Assembly (NCBI GenBank): GCA_022711405.1
Contig: JAKLFC010000002.1
Span: forward strand, 309,772 to 373,771
Source: Bacteroidota bacterium
GTDB lineage: Bacteria; Bacteroidota; Bacteroidia; Bacteroidales; JAGONC01
Length of the DNA stretch: 64,000 nucleotides
Reading direction: 5' to 3'
Positions within the stretch are counted from its first letter, which is position 1. Every line of letters starts with the position of its first letter. The position numbers and the translations under genes were made by a program. Positions 49,542 through 59,807 of the stretch are shown here, one piece after another. The notes beneath the pieces are model-generated. The model was not told where the DNA came from, did not search any database, and worked only from the letters and a program-made list of their open reading frames with translations.

Positions 49542-49628
49542 GATTTCTTTTCATAAGAGGAAGTTCTTCCTGCCTGGTATCCAGTCTGCCAATGGCAGTC
49601 CCACCGGAAAGGAGTGATGCTTCCCTAA

Positions 49629-51767
49629 CTACTTATATGCCTGCGGATAGTACGAATTAAGGCCCATTTGTACGACCATGGCACGAAACCGGGGATCCGG
49701 ATGAAGAAAACCATATTCAGGATAGCTCATGATCCGTGGAATGGCAGACGAGCGGGCTTCTACCGCTTTTTCCATCCATGTCAGCGCCTGTTCCCTGTCC
49801 TTCAGAATGGAGTAGCACCATGCGATATCGGACAGGGGGGCTGAAGGATCTTTTTGCCAGATCTCCGCCAGTAAATTCCACAGGCCATTCATACCGGAAT
49901 TCTGGTAAACCGCCCCGATAGTATCCATGTAAGCACTGGTCACAGAACTTCCCGACAGAAAGGTTTGAAGAGCTTCCATTGCCCTGGCATCATTACCCAG
50001 GTTGAAATCAATGGTGAAAAACTGTAAATAGGTATAAAGGTAATCCGGATTTAACTCCTGTGCCCTGATGTTGGCTTCCCGCGCTTCATTGAACCTGCCT
50101 TCCTTGATATAATAAATGCAGCTCAGGCTCTGGTTCATAAAAAAAACCGGATCAAGTTCAATGGCCAGGTTGATCTCTGCCCTGGCTGCGTCATTTTCAT
50201 TCAGGATATCCAGCAATTCGGCATAATACTGATGGGCCGTGGCAGAATTGGGATTCAGTTGTATGGCCTGCTCTAACATTCGCCGCGATTCCTCCCACAT
50301 CCATTCATAGTAGCATGAAATGGAGCCAAGTGTGGCATACGCTTCTGCCAGGCTCCCATCCAGTTCCAATGCCCGGAGCGCATATTCTTTGGCTTTTTCA
50401 TATCCGGTTGATCCCTCGTTCCACCCCCACCAGGTCTGCAGCAGGAGGGCATCGGCCATTCCGGCATGCGCCAGCGCATCGTTCGAATCAGCGGAAATGG
50501 CCTGTTCAAAATATCCGATGCTTTTTTTCATACCCTCCTCGCTCCTCTGATTACAAAAGAACCGGCCCTTGAGGTAGAATTCATAGGCTTCCGTGTTCAG
50601 GATTCGTTTATTCTTCTTTTGCCTGGTATCTTCCGAAAACAGTCTGGTTTTAAGGGCACTGGCTATTGCGGAAGCAATCTCATCCTGGATCACAAAAACA
50701 TCTTTCAATTCCCGGTTAAATGTTTGCGACCAGAGATGGTATCCATTCTTCACGTCGATGATCTGAGCACTGATCCGAAGCTGATTGCCCGATTTTCGAA
50801 CGCTTCCCTCAAGGATCGAATTCACCTTCAGTTCCTTCCCAATGTCCATGACATCCATTCCTTTCCCTTTGAATGAAAATGAAGAAGTCCGGGCCACAAC
50901 TTTTAACTCGGATATCTGGGTCAGGACGCTGATCAGTTCCTCGGCCATGCCATCGCAGAAATATTCCTGGTCCTTATCAGGGCTCAGGTCGATGAAAGGC
51001 AGAACGGCAATCGAATTTGTCCACATCCGTTTGCTTTCCTGCATGGCAGATTCTTTATCATGCAATGGGGTGTTCTTGGTTTCATTCTTACGGATGACCA
51101 GTAGGTAGAAACCGATAACGATAACAGCTAAAAATACAATTGCGGCGACAGTAAGGACAGATCGGCGGGTGGAAACTCTCCGGGCGGTTTTCGGCCATCT
51201 CATCCCTAATCCGGGCTTTATGCCGGGGCCTTCCTGCTCCTGTTCCAGCACATAGGCATAACTTTCAGGCGAAAGTGAATAGATCTTCACCGGATTCCTT
51301 ATGTTTTTCAACGATTTCTCTCCAAGGCAATCTGCCATGATCCCGGTTTTGTTCCTGATATCATCGTATACTTTCTCTGAGATTAAAATACCACCGGGTT
51401 CACAAAGGACCTGTATGTGAGATGTAATGTTCACGCCATCTCCAAAGACATCCTTTTCCGAAACAACGATATCCCCTGTGTGGATCCCGATGCGTAATTG
51501 AAACAATCCTGTCCGGTGGATCGTATTTTGCAGTTCGATGGCACAACTTACCGCATCCCAGGAACTCCGGAAAATGGAGAGTGTCCCGTCGCCGATCTCT
51601 TTGATGAATTCCCCGTTGAACCTGTGCAGTGCAGCCTTCTGCAATTCTCTGTTCTTTGTAATGATCTTCAGGGCCTTTTTTTCATCCTCCGACATCATGG
51701 CAGAATAACCGACAATGTCGGTGAACATAATGGCGGCCAGTTTTCGCTGTTCTTTCATTGAAACCAT
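49629..51767 (-). CDS. adenylate/guanylate cyclase with TolB-like domain and TPRs, copy 2
   Basis: A 712-residue membrane protein, paralogous to the one at 26843-28963 and with the same order of parts. Class III cyclase domain (about 5-165) with FTDIVGYS, EIGDGTLSIF and GDGVNITSHI; note His where the first copy has Arg in NxxSR, a catalytic position. A membrane helix lies at about 203-225 and a TolB-like domain at about 255-375 (NSIAVLPFIDLSPDKDQEYF). TPRs fill the rest (LDGSLAEAYATLGSI, LNPNSATAHQYYAELLDIL). ATG 51767 is used; a second ATG at 51758 (MKEQRK) is equally possible. It lies 87 bases downstream of nothing coding on its own strand except the FAD gene's 5' side. Confidence 0.86.
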   Translation of the reverse strand: MVSMKEQRKLAAIMFTDIVGYSAMMSEDEKKALKIITKNRELQKAALHRFNGEFIKEIGDGTLSIFRSSWDAVSCAIELQNTIHRTGLFQLRIGIHTGDIVVSEKDVFGDGVNITSHIQVLCEPGGILISEKVYDDIRNKTGIMADCLGEKSLKNIRNPVKIYSLSPESYAYVLEQEQEGPGIKPGLGMRWPKTARRVSTRRSVLTVAAIVFLAVIVIGFYLLVIRKNETKNTPLHDKESAMQESKRMWTNSIAVLPFIDLSPDKDQEYFCDGMAEELISVLTQISELKVVARTSSFSFKGKGMDVMDIGKELKVNSILEGSVRKSGNQLRISAQIIDVKNGYHLWSQTFNRELKDVFVIQDEIASAIASALKTRLFSEDTRQKKNKRILNTEAYEFYLKGRFFCNQRSEEGMKKSIGYFEQAISADSNDALAHAGMADALLLQTWWGWNEGSTGYEKAKEYALRALELDGSLAEAYATLGSISCYYEWMWEESRRMLEQAIQLNPNSATAHQYYAELLDILNENDAARAEINLAIELDPVFFMNQSLSCIYYIKEGRFNEAREANIRAQELNPDYLYTYLQFFTIDFNLGNDARAMEALQTFLSGSSVTSAYMDTIGAVYQNSGMNGLWNLLAEIWQKDPSAPLSDIAWCYSILKDREQALTWMEKAVEARSSAIPRIMSYPEYGFLHPDPRFRAMVVQMGLNSYYPQAYK

Positions 51768-51837
51768 GTTACGGAATCGGATGAGCTCTTGAAGATGTAA
51801 ATATATTTATTTACTGGTAAAATGTTTTCTTTTCCCT

Positions 51838-52018
51838 GTTTTAAATCAAAGAGTAAAGGACATTTTTTAGAAAATCCATTACTGATTGCCCAAGTAGATA
51901 TAGAGGTGGAAGGAAAAGGAGAGATACGAGAGGATATTAGAAATCACATTCTTTTTATTCGTTTGGAATTTGTATCCTGGAATTTATTTGGATTTTGGTG
52001 CTTGGGATTTGGAATTTA
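51838..52018. repeat. intergenic stretch with two repeat fragments
   Basis: TTTTAAATCAAAGAGTAAAG (51839-51858) resembles half of the 46838 inverted repeat. Bases 51963-52018 (TTTGGAATTTGTATCCTGGA, then GGATTTTGGTGCTTGGGATT) belong to the family at 48172 and 4624. The end touches the stop codon of the aminopeptidase gene. Confidence 0.5.
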
Positions 52019-53500
52019 GAGACCCATCATCTTTTCGATGTCATCAGGTTCCTTTGGAATGCTTCCAGAAAGTACCCTATTGCCATCCCCGGTGATCAGC
52101 ACATCATCCTCGATCCGGATCCCGATGCCTTCATATTTTTGATAGGCAGGGGCGACCTGATCGACGAACTGGCGGATTTCTTCCGGTGATGCCTCCCCGG
52201 CAGCCATCTCAAACAGCTGTTCCAGCCCTCCGCGACGGAAATACAGTCCGGGTTCCACGGTCAGCACCATTCCCTGTTCGAGCTTTCTGCCCAACAGCGT
52301 GTCGGACACCATGTACTGCCGTATCACCGGGTAGGGGGCCCCCAGATCGCCCGCATCGTGCACGTCCATACCCACGAAATGACTGATCGGGTAAAGGGTA
52401 TAGAACCTTTTCTGCCATGCGCTGGCCGTGTCGGTGAGTAGGCCCAGCCCGTACAATCCCCCGGCAATGACAGCGGTACAACGGTTATGGCCGGCCATCA
52501 GGTAATTCCCCGGGAGCATTTCAGCGATGGCCGCCTTCTGACCTTTCAGCACCAGCTCATAGATGTCCCGCTGCTCCGGCGTGAACTTCCTGCCGGCGGG
52601 CACTGTACGGGTGATGTCGGCACAGTAATGACCATACTCGGCTCCGATATCCATCAGCAGGAGCTCCCCTTTCCGAATCTGCCTGATATTCTCTGTATAG
52701 TGCAGCGTCACCGCGTTCGGGCCGGATCCGACGATGGACTGGAATGCAGGCATGGAAGAACCATTTTTCCGGAATGTATACTCGATCACCGCCTCGACCT
52801 CAAACTCATACAGGCCGAGGCGGCTCACACGGCAGGCATTACGAAACGCCTCCCCTGTAATATCCACCGCCTTCTGCATCCTGGCGATTTCTGTCTCATC
52901 CTTGTGAATCCTCATTTCATCCATAAGCGGATCCAGGTTCCTGAGCAGGGTATCCGATGCCTTTAACCTGGCGATCGTACGGCTTATGCTGTCTCTGAGA
53001 AAGCCGTCTTCCCGGTCAACGTAAAGCGGCGTGCCGGAAAGGATGAATCGGATTATGGAAGGGCCGAATTCCTGTAGAGGCAGCAGGGTGTCCGGCCCGA
53101 AATGATTCATGACCGTATCTGACTCGGTCATGGTCCCGGTATAGATGACATCAAAGATGCTTTTCTCTCTCCGGAACAGGGAATATGAGGGCGGGTCCTC
53201 CCCTGAAAGGGTAAGGATATAACCATACTGGTTCAATCCGGTCAGGTAATAAAAATTGTTGGTGGCCCTGAACTCGTGCCGCCCGCCGTCATGATCTCCA
53301 TCGGACCGTACCACCGCGACACCATTCCCGATCGTTTCTGCCAGTTTCTGCCGCCTGGCCGCACAGGCTTTCTGCAGGTCAGCCGACATGGCCAGATCGC
53401 TGATATCCGGAACAGACAGGGTGTGTTCGTATGCATCAGGCGGTCTTTTACATCCAGCCAATAAGCTCAGAACAATCAGGAAGATCATAGCTTGTTTCAT
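52016..53500 (-). CDS. pepP: Xaa-Pro aminopeptidase (M24B), lipoprotein
   Basis: A 494-residue metallopeptidase that should release an N-terminal residue preceding proline. The five metal ligands of the pita-bread fold are present: Asp and Asp in LLLMDIGAEYGHYCADITRT, His in HFVGMDVHDAGD, Glu in VLTVEPGLYF and Glu in GIGIRIEDDVLIT. An N-terminal creatinase-like domain covers about 40-220. Unlike the cytoplasmic enzyme it has a lipoprotein signal (MKQAMIFLIVLSLLAGCKRP), so it works on the periplasmic side or surface. The final residues (after PKEPDDIEKM) lie at a repeat edge. It precedes nothing on its strand but is 11 bases downstream of the aldo-keto reductase gene, so both likely form one transcript. 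Confidence 0.9.
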   Translation of the reverse strand: MKQAMIFLIVLSLLAGCKRPPDAYEHTLSVPDISDLAMSADLQKACAARRQKLAETIGNGVAVVRSDGDHDGGRHEFRATNNFYYLTGLNQYGYILTLSGEDPPSYSLFRREKSIFDVIYTGTMTESDTVMNHFGPDTLLPLQEFGPSIIRFILSGTPLYVDREDGFLRDSISRTIARLKASDTLLRNLDPLMDEMRIHKDETEIARMQKAVDITGEAFRNACRVSRLGLYEFEVEAVIEYTFRKNGSSMPAFQSIVGSGPNAVTLHYTENIRQIRKGELLLMDIGAEYGHYCADITRTVPAGRKFTPEQRDIYELVLKGQKAAIAEMLPGNYLMAGHNRCTAVIAGGLYGLGLLTDTASAWQKRFYTLYPISHFVGMDVHDAGDLGAPYPVIRQYMVSDTLLGRKLEQGMVLTVEPGLYFRRGGLEQLFEMAAGEASPEEIRQFVDQVAPAYQKYEGIGIRIEDDVLITGDGNRVLSGSIPKEPDDIEKMMGL

Positions 53501-53511
53501 GGGGCAGGTAT

Positions 53512-54489
53512 TTATTTAAATACTGCACTCACCTGGTCCAGCTTTTCCATATCCTCCCGGGAAAGCCTGAACGACATGGCACCAGTATTCTCTCTGGCAT
53601 GGGTTTCTTTTGTGGCTCCGGGAATTGCGACCACGGTATCGCCGTGATAGTGTATCAGCCAGTTGAGGGCTACCTGTGAGGGTGTCGCGGAATATTTGTG
53701 TGCAAGTTCTTTCACCAGGTTGACCACGGGCAGGCTTTTGGTAAGCCCGGCTGGTCTGAACGGGGGGGTATGTTTTCTCCAGCCAATGTTGCTTAGCAGT
53801 TCCGTGTGGTCATGAAATTTGCCCGTAAGTACTCCCTGGGCCAAGGGTGAGTAGGCAATGATCGAGATACCGAGTTTCTTTGCCAATTCCATCATCCCAT
53901 TGGATTCAATTCGTCGGTCAAGGAGATTGTACCGCACCTGATTGGAAGCCAGGGGAATCCCCTTTTTATCGAGGACCTCCCAGGCATTTTTCATGTGCTG
54001 CACTGAAAAATTACTGACGCCAATGTTCTTGATCAGCCTATCGTTAAAAAGCCGGGCCATGGCTTTCATTTCGCGCTTTTCACTGGAGAAACCCCAGGGT
54101 TGATGAACCTGGTAAAGGTCAATGGGATAGGGTGCCAGGGCGCTGATGCGTTTGTCAATGCTTTTGGTGATATGGGAGGCGAATCGGAACATAGGCCACC
54201 ATTTTGTAGCAATGAGAATTTCGCCAGGTTGCTTCCCTGCTGCCTGAAGAGAGGCGGAAAGTGCTCTTTCAGAAGTACCCCTGCCATATACCTCCGCAGT
54301 ATCAAACCAGTTGATCCCTCCTTCCAGGGAAAGGGATACGATCCTGCTCATGAGATCATTATCCAGGTGGGGCCAGTATTTTCCGGCCATACCGTTTTGC
54401 TGGCTGAACTGCCAGCAACCAAGTCCCACAGGGGTCACCATCATGCCGGTACGGCCAAGCTGTCGTAAAGAGATATTAGTCTCCATCAT
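53512..54489 (-). CDS. aldo/keto reductase
   Basis: A 325-residue NADPH-dependent oxidoreductase of the (beta/alpha)8 aldo-keto reductase family. The catalytic Asp-Tyr pair is in WFDTAEVYGRGTSERAL (about 59-75), with Lys in ILIATKWWP and His in LYQVHQPWG. The cofactor side shows IGVSNFSVQHMKNA, IIAYSPLAQGVLTGKF and AIPGATKETHARENTGAM. The substrate is not predictable. ATG at 54489, with another one codon later. It is followed at 11 bases by the exported Xaa-Pro aminopeptidase. Confidence 0.9.
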   Translation of the reverse strand: MMETNISLRQLGRTGMMVTPVGLGCWQFSQQNGMAGKYWPHLDNDLMSRIVSLSLEGGINWFDTAEVYGRGTSERALSASLQAAGKQPGEILIATKWWPMFRFASHITKSIDKRISALAPYPIDLYQVHQPWGFSSEKREMKAMARLFNDRLIKNIGVSNFSVQHMKNAWEVLDKKGIPLASNQVRYNLLDRRIESNGMMELAKKLGISIIAYSPLAQGVLTGKFHDHTELLSNIGWRKHTPPFRPAGLTKSLPVVNLVKELAHKYSATPSQVALNWLIHYHGDTVVAIPGATKETHARENTGAMSFRLSREDMEKLDQVSAVFK

Positions 54490-54982
54490 TCTGAAAGCAA
54501 ATTGAAAACAGGTGAAACCGTATCCCTGGAAAATCCTTGTTACCTCCAGCTTGTCTTAACTCTCCCGGGATGAGCAAAATTACTTTTTTATTCTGTTTTC
54601 CCGGCAGTTTGATTATGCCGCTATTATACAGAAGATGATGGAAGATAAAGGCTGATAAAATTTTTATGGGATGAAGTACATCATTCTGGCGAAAATGCGC
54701 TAACTTTAAGGTGAGTTTTTCTGGTAGCCGCACACTATATCATCGTGAATTTCAGCATGTATTAAATTAATACCATGTTTTCTTTGATTTTTTTAAAAGT
54801 CTTTCCAGTTCATAGCTTACATCATAGTATTCTAATTATCAATCAATTAGCTAATCTATTACCGGGTTAACAGGGATATAAAATCATTTCCTGCAAGCAA
54901 ATTTTTATAATAAAGGGATAAAAAAGTATTAATTTATCGTACTTGTCAAGGCTAATTTTGATGTATTAAAACCAAACCAGTT
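54490..54982. other. AT-rich intergenic region before the glycan locus
   Basis: Nearly 500 bases, very AT-rich from about 54760. No gene or RNA recognised. It must contain the control region of the downstream susC-like operon; only the -7 box (54953-54960) is clear. Confidence 0.5.
54953..54960 (+). promoter_or_regulatory. -7 element of the susC-like operon
   Basis: TAATTTTG matches TAnnTTTG, 22 bases before the SusC start. The -33 region (near 54930) has no good TTTG, as is usual for promoters that need an activator or an ECF sigma. Confidence 0.5.
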
Positions 54983-57900
54983 ATGCAAAAAAAATTACTC
55001 AAAGCATTCGCTTTAATTGTAGTCGTTGCACTGGTCCTATCCACACAGGTTTTTGCGCAGCAGACCAGAACTGTGACAGGAACCATTTATGATCAGGACA
55101 ATGCAACGTTGCCTGGTGCCACCATCAAGGTAAAAGACACCAATGTAGGCACGATTTCCGACCAGGACGGAACATTCACCTTGCAGGTGCCCGTCACTGC
55201 CACAATGCTGGAGATCAGTTTTGTGGGCATGGAGTCACAGGAAGTGGCCATTACAGCGGGGCCGCTTCAGATCACCATGAAATCCGCATTGACCTCACTG
55301 AGTGAAGTGGTGGTCATCGGGTACGGAACGGTACGAAGGAGCGAAGTCACTTCGGCGATCTCCTCGGTAAAAACGACCGAACTCAAAGACCTTCAGATCA
55401 CCGGTGTTGACCAGGGTCTGCAGGGAAAGCTTTCGGGTGTTACGGTCACCTACAACAGCGGACAACCGGGAGGCGGTGTCGCCCTGCGCGTCAGGGGACT
55501 GACCTCCATCAACAGCAACGATCCCCTGATTGTCATTGATGGTGTCCCGTTCACCACCAACACGGTCGACAGCTATGGATATAACCAGATGGGAGGGGGA
55601 AATGGCCAGACCGGCAACAGCTTCCTGGCCAGCATCAACCCGAACGACATCGAGTCCATCGACGTCCTGAAAGATGCCTCCGCCCAGGCCATCTATGGTT
55701 CACAGGCTGCCAACGGCGTCATCATGATCACCACCAAAAAGGGAAAGGACGCGGACGGGAAGGTGACCTATGACGGATCCATTGGCGTGGGACAAATTCC
55801 AACAAGGCTGGACCTTATGGATCTGCCCCAGTTTGCACAATACCAGAACGAAGTTTTACCCCTGGTTGGCCTGGAACCTGCAGAGGAATTTCAGGATCCC
55901 TCTGTTCTCGGACCGGGAACCGACTGGCAGGAAGCCATCTTCCAGAATGCCCTGACCCAGAACCACGCGATCAGTTTCTCAGGGGCCAGGGAAAAAACCT
56001 CGTATTATTTGTCTGCCTCGTACCTGAACCAGGAAGGTACCGTGATCGGTTCTGATTTTAAAAGATATTCGGGCCGCTTCAACATTGATCACCAGATCAA
56101 GAAATGGCTGGATGTGGGCATGAGCGCCAATGTCCTCCGCAGCGATCAGAATGTGGCACTCACGGACAATGCACCTTCGGGAACCATCTGGATGGCCGCC
56201 ATACAAAGCCCCCTGATCCCCGTGAAAGAAATTGACGACAGCTGGGGCGGGGGAGATATCATTGGCGGGGTGCAATACTTCCAGGATAATCCTGTTGCCC
56301 AGGCCGAAACCAGGGGCAATACCGTTATGAGGGAACAGGTTTTCGGGAACCTGTATGCCGATTTTAAATTCCTGAAAGACTTTTCATTCAAGAATGAAAT
56401 ATCCTACAGCCTGAATCTGCAAAACAACACAGCCTATCAATATGCTGCCGACATAGGTACGCGTATCCAGCAGAGCCAGTTGTACGATAACCGCCAGAAC
56501 TCCTACTACTGGGCGTTGAGGAATTACCTGAATTACACCAAGAAGTTCAATAAGCATTTCGTCAGTGCAACAGCCGGTCACGAAGCCCAGTATTCTTACT
56601 GGGAGCAGATCACGGGCAAAAAACTCGACCTGCAGAACAACATCCTTGACCTGAACGTGGGCAGCACCACCCAATCCACATGGGAACTGGGCGGCGGCAA
56701 GAACAACTGGGCCATGGAATCCTATTTTGTCCGTGCCAATTACGCCTTTGACGACCGCTACTCCCTGTCGGTCAGTTTCAGGGCTGACGGATCCTCCAAC
56801 TTCCACCCCGACAACAAGTGGGGGTATTTCCCCGGGGTTTCTGTGGGGTGGACGGTCACCAACGAAAAATTTGCCTCGTCATTTGAAAACGTCATGAATT
56901 ACATGAAGATCCGGTTTGGCTACGGCGGAGTGGGCAACCAGAACCTGCCCAGCGGGGCAATGAATCCTCCCTATTCCTCCGGTATCATGTTCTGGCCCGG
57001 ACCTGTCGGTTTCGGAACCATTGGATCATCCGTAACCAACTTTATCAGCGGAATTGCCAATCCCGACCTGAGCTGGGAAGAGGTCATCACCACCAACATC
57101 GGGGTTGACCTGGGCTTCCTCAAAAGCAGGCTGGAAGCTTCTATTGATATCTACAAGAAGACCACATCCAATATGCTGTTATTCACCACGGGTCCCACCT
57201 TCCTGGGCATTGGCTCAAACTGGGATGACCTCAAGGCACCTATCGGAAATGTGGGTCAAATGACCAATAAAGGGATTGATCTCAACCTGAACGGCTATAT
57301 CTTCATGAAAGAAAATTTCAACTGGAACGCTTCCCTAATTTTCTCGCGTTATAACAATGAACTGGACAAACTTCTGAACGAAGCGTCCACCCTTGCCGGG
57401 AAAGTATACTATGATCAATATACCATTACCCTTACAGCTCCCGGTCAACCTGTGGGATCCTACTACGGGCTGATCTATGATGGCATTTACCGTACTCAGG
57501 AAGATCTCGACAATGCCCTGCCCCAGTTTGGTTTCCCCATTGATGAAACACACACCTGGCTGGGCGATGTGCGGTTTAAAGACATCGACGGCAAAGACGA
57601 AAACGGCAAGCGGACGGGAGAACCCGACGGCAAGATCGATGAGGCCGACATGACCTATATCGGCAGCCCGATCCCGGAATTCACCTTTGGGTTCACCAAT
57701 AACTTCAGCTTCTATAACTTCGATGTGTCCCTGTTCCTGCAGGGAAGCTACGGTGCAGATGTCTATAACTTCCTGAAATGGCAGCTGGAAAAGATGGATA
57801 ACACCTATTACAACCAGCTGGCCACTGTATCGGACAGGTACACGGAAACCAATACAGATGGAAGCCTGCCCAGGTTCACCACCACCAACTCCAACAACAC

Positions 57901-58174
57901 CTATGTTTCCACCCGGTACGTGGAAGATGGTTCATACCTTCGCATCCAGAACCTCACCATAGGGTATCGCTTTCCAAAGAAATGGATAGAGCATATTAAA
58001 ATGACCAACCTGAGGTTGTATTTCTCAGGGCAAAACCTGTACACCTTCACCGGCTACTCAGGATATGATCCGGAAATTGGGGCATTCGATAACACGATCC
58101 TGCTCATGAACGTGGATCAGGGGCATTTCCCGAATCCGCGTGTGTATACGTTCGGTATCAATGTCGAATTCTAA
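54983..58174 (+). CDS. SusC/RagA-type TonB-dependent transporter
   Basis: A 1063-residue outer-membrane transporter that imports oligosaccharides with its SusD partner. Signal peptide 1-25. A carboxypeptidase-regulatory-like domain (about 28-110: TVTGTIYDQDNATLPGATIK, GTFTLQVP) lacks a preceding STN domain, so no anti-sigma signalling is expected. The TonB-box region is LSEVVVIGYGTVRR (about 111-124). The plug (about 125-250) includes DVLKDASAQAIYGSQAANGV, the SusC signature, followed by a 22-strand barrel ending in FGINVEF. It opens an operon with SusD and a surface glycan-binding protein, spaced 33 and 19 bases apart. Confidence 0.95.
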   Translation: MQKKLLKAFALIVVVALVLSTQVFAQQTRTVTGTIYDQDNATLPGATIKVKDTNVGTISDQDGTFTLQVPVTATMLEISFVGMESQEVAITAGPLQITMKSALTSLSEVVVIGYGTVRRSEVTSAISSVKTTELKDLQITGVDQGLQGKLSGVTVTYNSGQPGGGVALRVRGLTSINSNDPLIVIDGVPFTTNTVDSYGYNQMGGGNGQTGNSFLASINPNDIESIDVLKDASAQAIYGSQAANGVIMITTKKGKDADGKVTYDGSIGVGQIPTRLDLMDLPQFAQYQNEVLPLVGLEPAEEFQDPSVLGPGTDWQEAIFQNALTQNHAISFSGAREKTSYYLSASYLNQEGTVIGSDFKRYSGRFNIDHQIKKWLDVGMSANVLRSDQNVALTDNAPSGTIWMAAIQSPLIPVKEIDDSWGGGDIIGGVQYFQDNPVAQAETRGNTVMREQVFGNLYADFKFLKDFSFKNEISYSLNLQNNTAYQYAADIGTRIQQSQLYDNRQNSYYWALRNYLNYTKKFNKHFVSATAGHEAQYSYWEQITGKKLDLQNNILDLNVGSTTQSTWELGGGKNNWAMESYFVRANYAFDDRYSLSVSFRADGSSNFHPDNKWGYFPGVSVGWTVTNEKFASSFENVMNYMKIRFGYGGVGNQNLPSGAMNPPYSSGIMFWPGPVGFGTIGSSVTNFISGIANPDLSWEEVITTNIGVDLGFLKSRLEASIDIYKKTTSNMLLFTTGPTFLGIGSNWDDLKAPIGNVGQMTNKGIDLNLNGYIFMKENFNWNASLIFSRYNNELDKLLNEASTLAGKVYYDQYTITLTAPGQPVGSYYGLIYDGIYRTQEDLDNALPQFGFPIDETHTWLGDVRFKDIDGKDENGKRTGEPDGKIDEADMTYIGSPIPEFTFGFTNNFSFYNFDVSLFLQGSYGADVYNFLKWQLEKMDNTYYNQLATVSDRYTETNTDGSLPRFTTTNSNNTYVSTRYVEDGSYLRIQNLTIGYRFPKKWIEHIKMTNLRLYFSGQNLYTFTGYSGYDPEIGAFDNTILLMNVDQGHFPNPRVYTFGINVEF

Positions 58175-58207
58175 CCACGGATCACTAACCCTAAAAATCC
58201 TAAAAAA

Positions 58208-59788
58208 ATGAAAAGAATCATCACATATACGCTGGCCATCGCGCTCATCACACTGGGAGCGTGCCAGAAAGAGTTTACCGAACGTGCATCCCTCGACAGC
58301 ACAACGGTGGATAACTACTACAACACTGCCGATGAGGTCCGTGCCGGTACCAGTACACTGTACAGCGGTCTTCCGTGGCATGGGTTCCTGAGCCGCGCCA
58401 TGGATGACATTGGCGATGTGATGGCAGGAAACGGCTTCAGTTATCCCTCCAACGGGGATTACGCCGCTTTTGTCAACTTCACCCTATCGTCCACGAACGC
58501 TCTTGTCGCCGACAGCTGGAAATCCTTCTATAAAGTGGCGGGATGGTCCGGTTCCCTGTTGCAGGCCTTCGAAATGAAGAAAAGCCTGGGCGGCGATGCT
58601 TCATTCCTGGATCCGGCCATTGCTGAGTGCCACTATATGAGGGGCACGGTCTATTTTTACCTGGCCCGCGTATGGGGCGATGTGCCCATCGTAAATAATC
58701 CTGGTGCAGTGGCTCTTTCCGGAGATTATAACATCCCCCGTTATTTGAAGGAGGATGTTTTCAGGTATGCCCTGGAAGAGCTTAAACTGGCTGAGGCGGG
58801 ACTTCCTGCAAGCGATGTTCCCGGCCGTCTGACCACCTGGTCAGCCAAGGCCATGATGGCCAAGCTGTACCTGTATCTCCAGGATTATACCAACGCTGCC
58901 ACCAAAGCACAGGAGGTAATCAACTCCGGCTACTATGATCTAGTCTCCAAAGATGATTACCGGTCGATGTTCAACTCCAGCGCATGGAACAACAACATCG
59001 AATCCATCTTTGCCATCCAGCATCAGCTCGCACAAAATCCCTGGGGAACAGGTAACCAGCTGCAATGCGACCGCGGACCGGGCAACTTGCAAACCGACGT
59101 TTCCAGCATGTGGGAGCTTTTCCTTCCCACGCTGGATTTCAAGGCTGCCATTGAGCCGGGTGATATCCGCCGACCTGCCACTATTATGGAACATGGCTGG
59201 ACGATGCCCGAATGGAAGCCCCAGGCCGGAGATGCAGATTACAACGCATTCATGGCCAACGGGTATGTCTATGATACGGCACAACCTGCAGGAAAGGGCG
59301 GACAGTTCAACGGCACCCGCTCCAACATTGCAAAATATGTAGTGGGTCCGGGAGCCAAATATGGCGGTGAAGAAGTGATCGGCATGAATACGGGTCAGAA
59401 CTTCATGGTACAGCGCTATGCCGATGTGCTGCTGATCTACGCCGAAGCCATCCTGGGAAACAACGCTTCCACCACCGATGCACAGGCACTGAACGCCTTT
59501 AACAGGGTCCGCCTGCGTGCCGGCCTGCAACCCAAGGCATCCATCACCAAAGACGATATCATTCAGGAACGCCGTATTGAATTCGCCTTTGAGGGAGATT
59601 ACTGGTACGATATTCAACGTCAGGGATATGCCAAGGCAAAAGAGATCATCGAAGCGCAGAACCGCGGTCAGGTGGGTAATCCGGTCTACGTTACCTTTAC
59701 GGAACAGTACATGTACCTGCCCATCCCGGCAGGCGAAATTGCCCAGGATCCCGCCCTGGCCGGTCCACCGGTACCTTACTATGAATAA
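58208..59788 (+). CDS. SusD/RagB-type glycan-binding lipoprotein
   Basis: A 526-residue lipoprotein (lipobox LITLGACQK, Cys near 19). The SusD fold is seen as the N-terminal YYNTADEVRAGTSTLYSG helix region, TPR-like helices around YMRGTVYFYLARVWGDVPIV and TWSAKAMMAKLYLYLQDYTN, and the C-terminal ADVLLIYAEAILGNNAS, ALNAFNRVRLRAGL, QERRIEFAFEGDYWYDIQRQ. It forms the lid of the SusC channel and delivers glycan to it. Closely linked downstream of susC. Confidence 0.95.
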   Translation: MKRIITYTLAIALITLGACQKEFTERASLDSTTVDNYYNTADEVRAGTSTLYSGLPWHGFLSRAMDDIGDVMAGNGFSYPSNGDYAAFVNFTLSSTNALVADSWKSFYKVAGWSGSLLQAFEMKKSLGGDASFLDPAIAECHYMRGTVYFYLARVWGDVPIVNNPGAVALSGDYNIPRYLKEDVFRYALEELKLAEAGLPASDVPGRLTTWSAKAMMAKLYLYLQDYTNAATKAQEVINSGYYDLVSKDDYRSMFNSSAWNNNIESIFAIQHQLAQNPWGTGNQLQCDRGPGNLQTDVSSMWELFLPTLDFKAAIEPGDIRRPATIMEHGWTMPEWKPQAGDADYNAFMANGYVYDTAQPAGKGGQFNGTRSNIAKYVVGPGAKYGGEEVIGMNTGQNFMVQRYADVLLIYAEAILGNNASTTDAQALNAFNRVRLRAGLQPKASITKDDIIQERRIEFAFEGDYWYDIQRQGYAKAKEIIEAQNRGQVGNPVYVTFTEQYMYLPIPAGEIAQDPALAGPPVPYYE

Positions 59789-59807
59789 TCCTAAAATTTA
59801 ACATCCT

